Below, piece after piece: positions 17,129-17,143 of a stretch of DNA of 17,143 bases; the stretch's first letter is position 1; each line of letters opens with the position of its first letter. The stretch covers positions 1 through 17,143 of the forward strand of contig DHOX01000004.1 of assembly GCA_002409785.1 (NCBI GenBank). Direction: 5' to 3'. The notes beneath the pieces are model-generated. The model was not told the DNA's origin, searched no databases, and saw only the letters and a program-made list of their open reading frames with translations. The position numbers and the translations under genes are program-made. The stretch comes from Prevotella sp. UBA5379 (lineage in GTDB: Bacteria > Bacteroidota > Bacteroidia > Bacteroidales > Bacteroidaceae).

Positions 17129-17143
17129 TTCTCAAATCCTTTT
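17129..17143 (-). promoter_or_regulatory. Leader of the GH13 gene with a possible ribosome binding site
   Basis: On the minus strand the 15 bases before the ATG at 17128 begin AAAAGGA, leaving 8 bases (TTTGAGAA) before the start codon. AAGGA is a fair Shine-Dalgarno-like match at a normal distance, although Bacteroides usually initiates without one. The rest of the upstream region is outside the window. Confidence 0.35.

Noticed and set aside
1..17143. tRNA, rRNA, CRISPR array, insertion sequence or attachment site
   Set aside because: Nearly all bases are within conserved protein genes; the gaps show no cloverleaf, no regularly spaced repeats and no transposase or terminal inverted repeats.

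Overview
The window looks like a carbohydrate-uptake region (polysaccharide utilization locus, PUL) from a gut-type member of the Bacteroidales, most likely Bacteroides or a close relative. The reasons are two adjacent SusC/SusD-type pairs, lipoproteins with the TSC/ISC type of lipobox seen in this phylum, a membrane regulator with a Reg_prop/Y_Y_Y sensor and an AraC output domain, AT-rich DNA, start codons without strong Shine-Dalgarno sites, and a candidate TAnnTTTG promoter element. Every gene I can support is on the minus strand, so transcription runs from right to left.

Layout in transcription order: (1) 17128-15251, a secreted GH13 alpha-glucan hydrolase of the SusA/neopullulanase/cyclomaltodextrinase type, ended by a strong hairpin-plus-T-tract terminator at 15172-15141. 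(2) 15021-12055, a one-protein membrane sensor and activator: signal peptide, at least nine Reg_prop blade motifs, Y_Y_Y domain, one transmembrane helix and an AraC-type DNA-binding domain, with no histidine kinase or receiver. (3) A 191-bp control region (12054-11864) holding two exact 11-bp repeats 21 bp apart, an imperfect dyad, and a candidate -7 box. (4) A five-gene run with short gaps: a LamG-plus-tandem-repeat surface lipoprotein (11863-9998), SusC-like 1 (9980-6855), SusD-like 1 (6812-5025), SusC-like 2 (5005-1763) and SusD-like 2 (1709 to beyond the left edge). There are no RNA genes, insertion sequences or CRISPR arrays that I can see.

Proposed working (inference): an oligosaccharide reaching the periplasm binds the propeller sensor; the regulator, still in the inner membrane, binds the tandem repeats and switches on the five-gene operon. 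The lipoprotein and SusD-like proteins capture glycan at the cell surface and the SusC-like channels import it using TonB energy. The GH13 enzyme, predicted to be periplasmic, would cut alpha-1,4-linked oligosaccharides, which makes an alpha-glucan a reasonable but unproven substrate. The GH13 gene has its own terminator and need not be co-regulated with the importers.

The points most worth a second look are the kinase-less regulator paired with a clear tandem operator, the unrecognised tandem tryptophan-rich domains in the lipoprotein, and the second SusC-like protein, whose TonB-box region is very unlike the usual EVVVVGYG.
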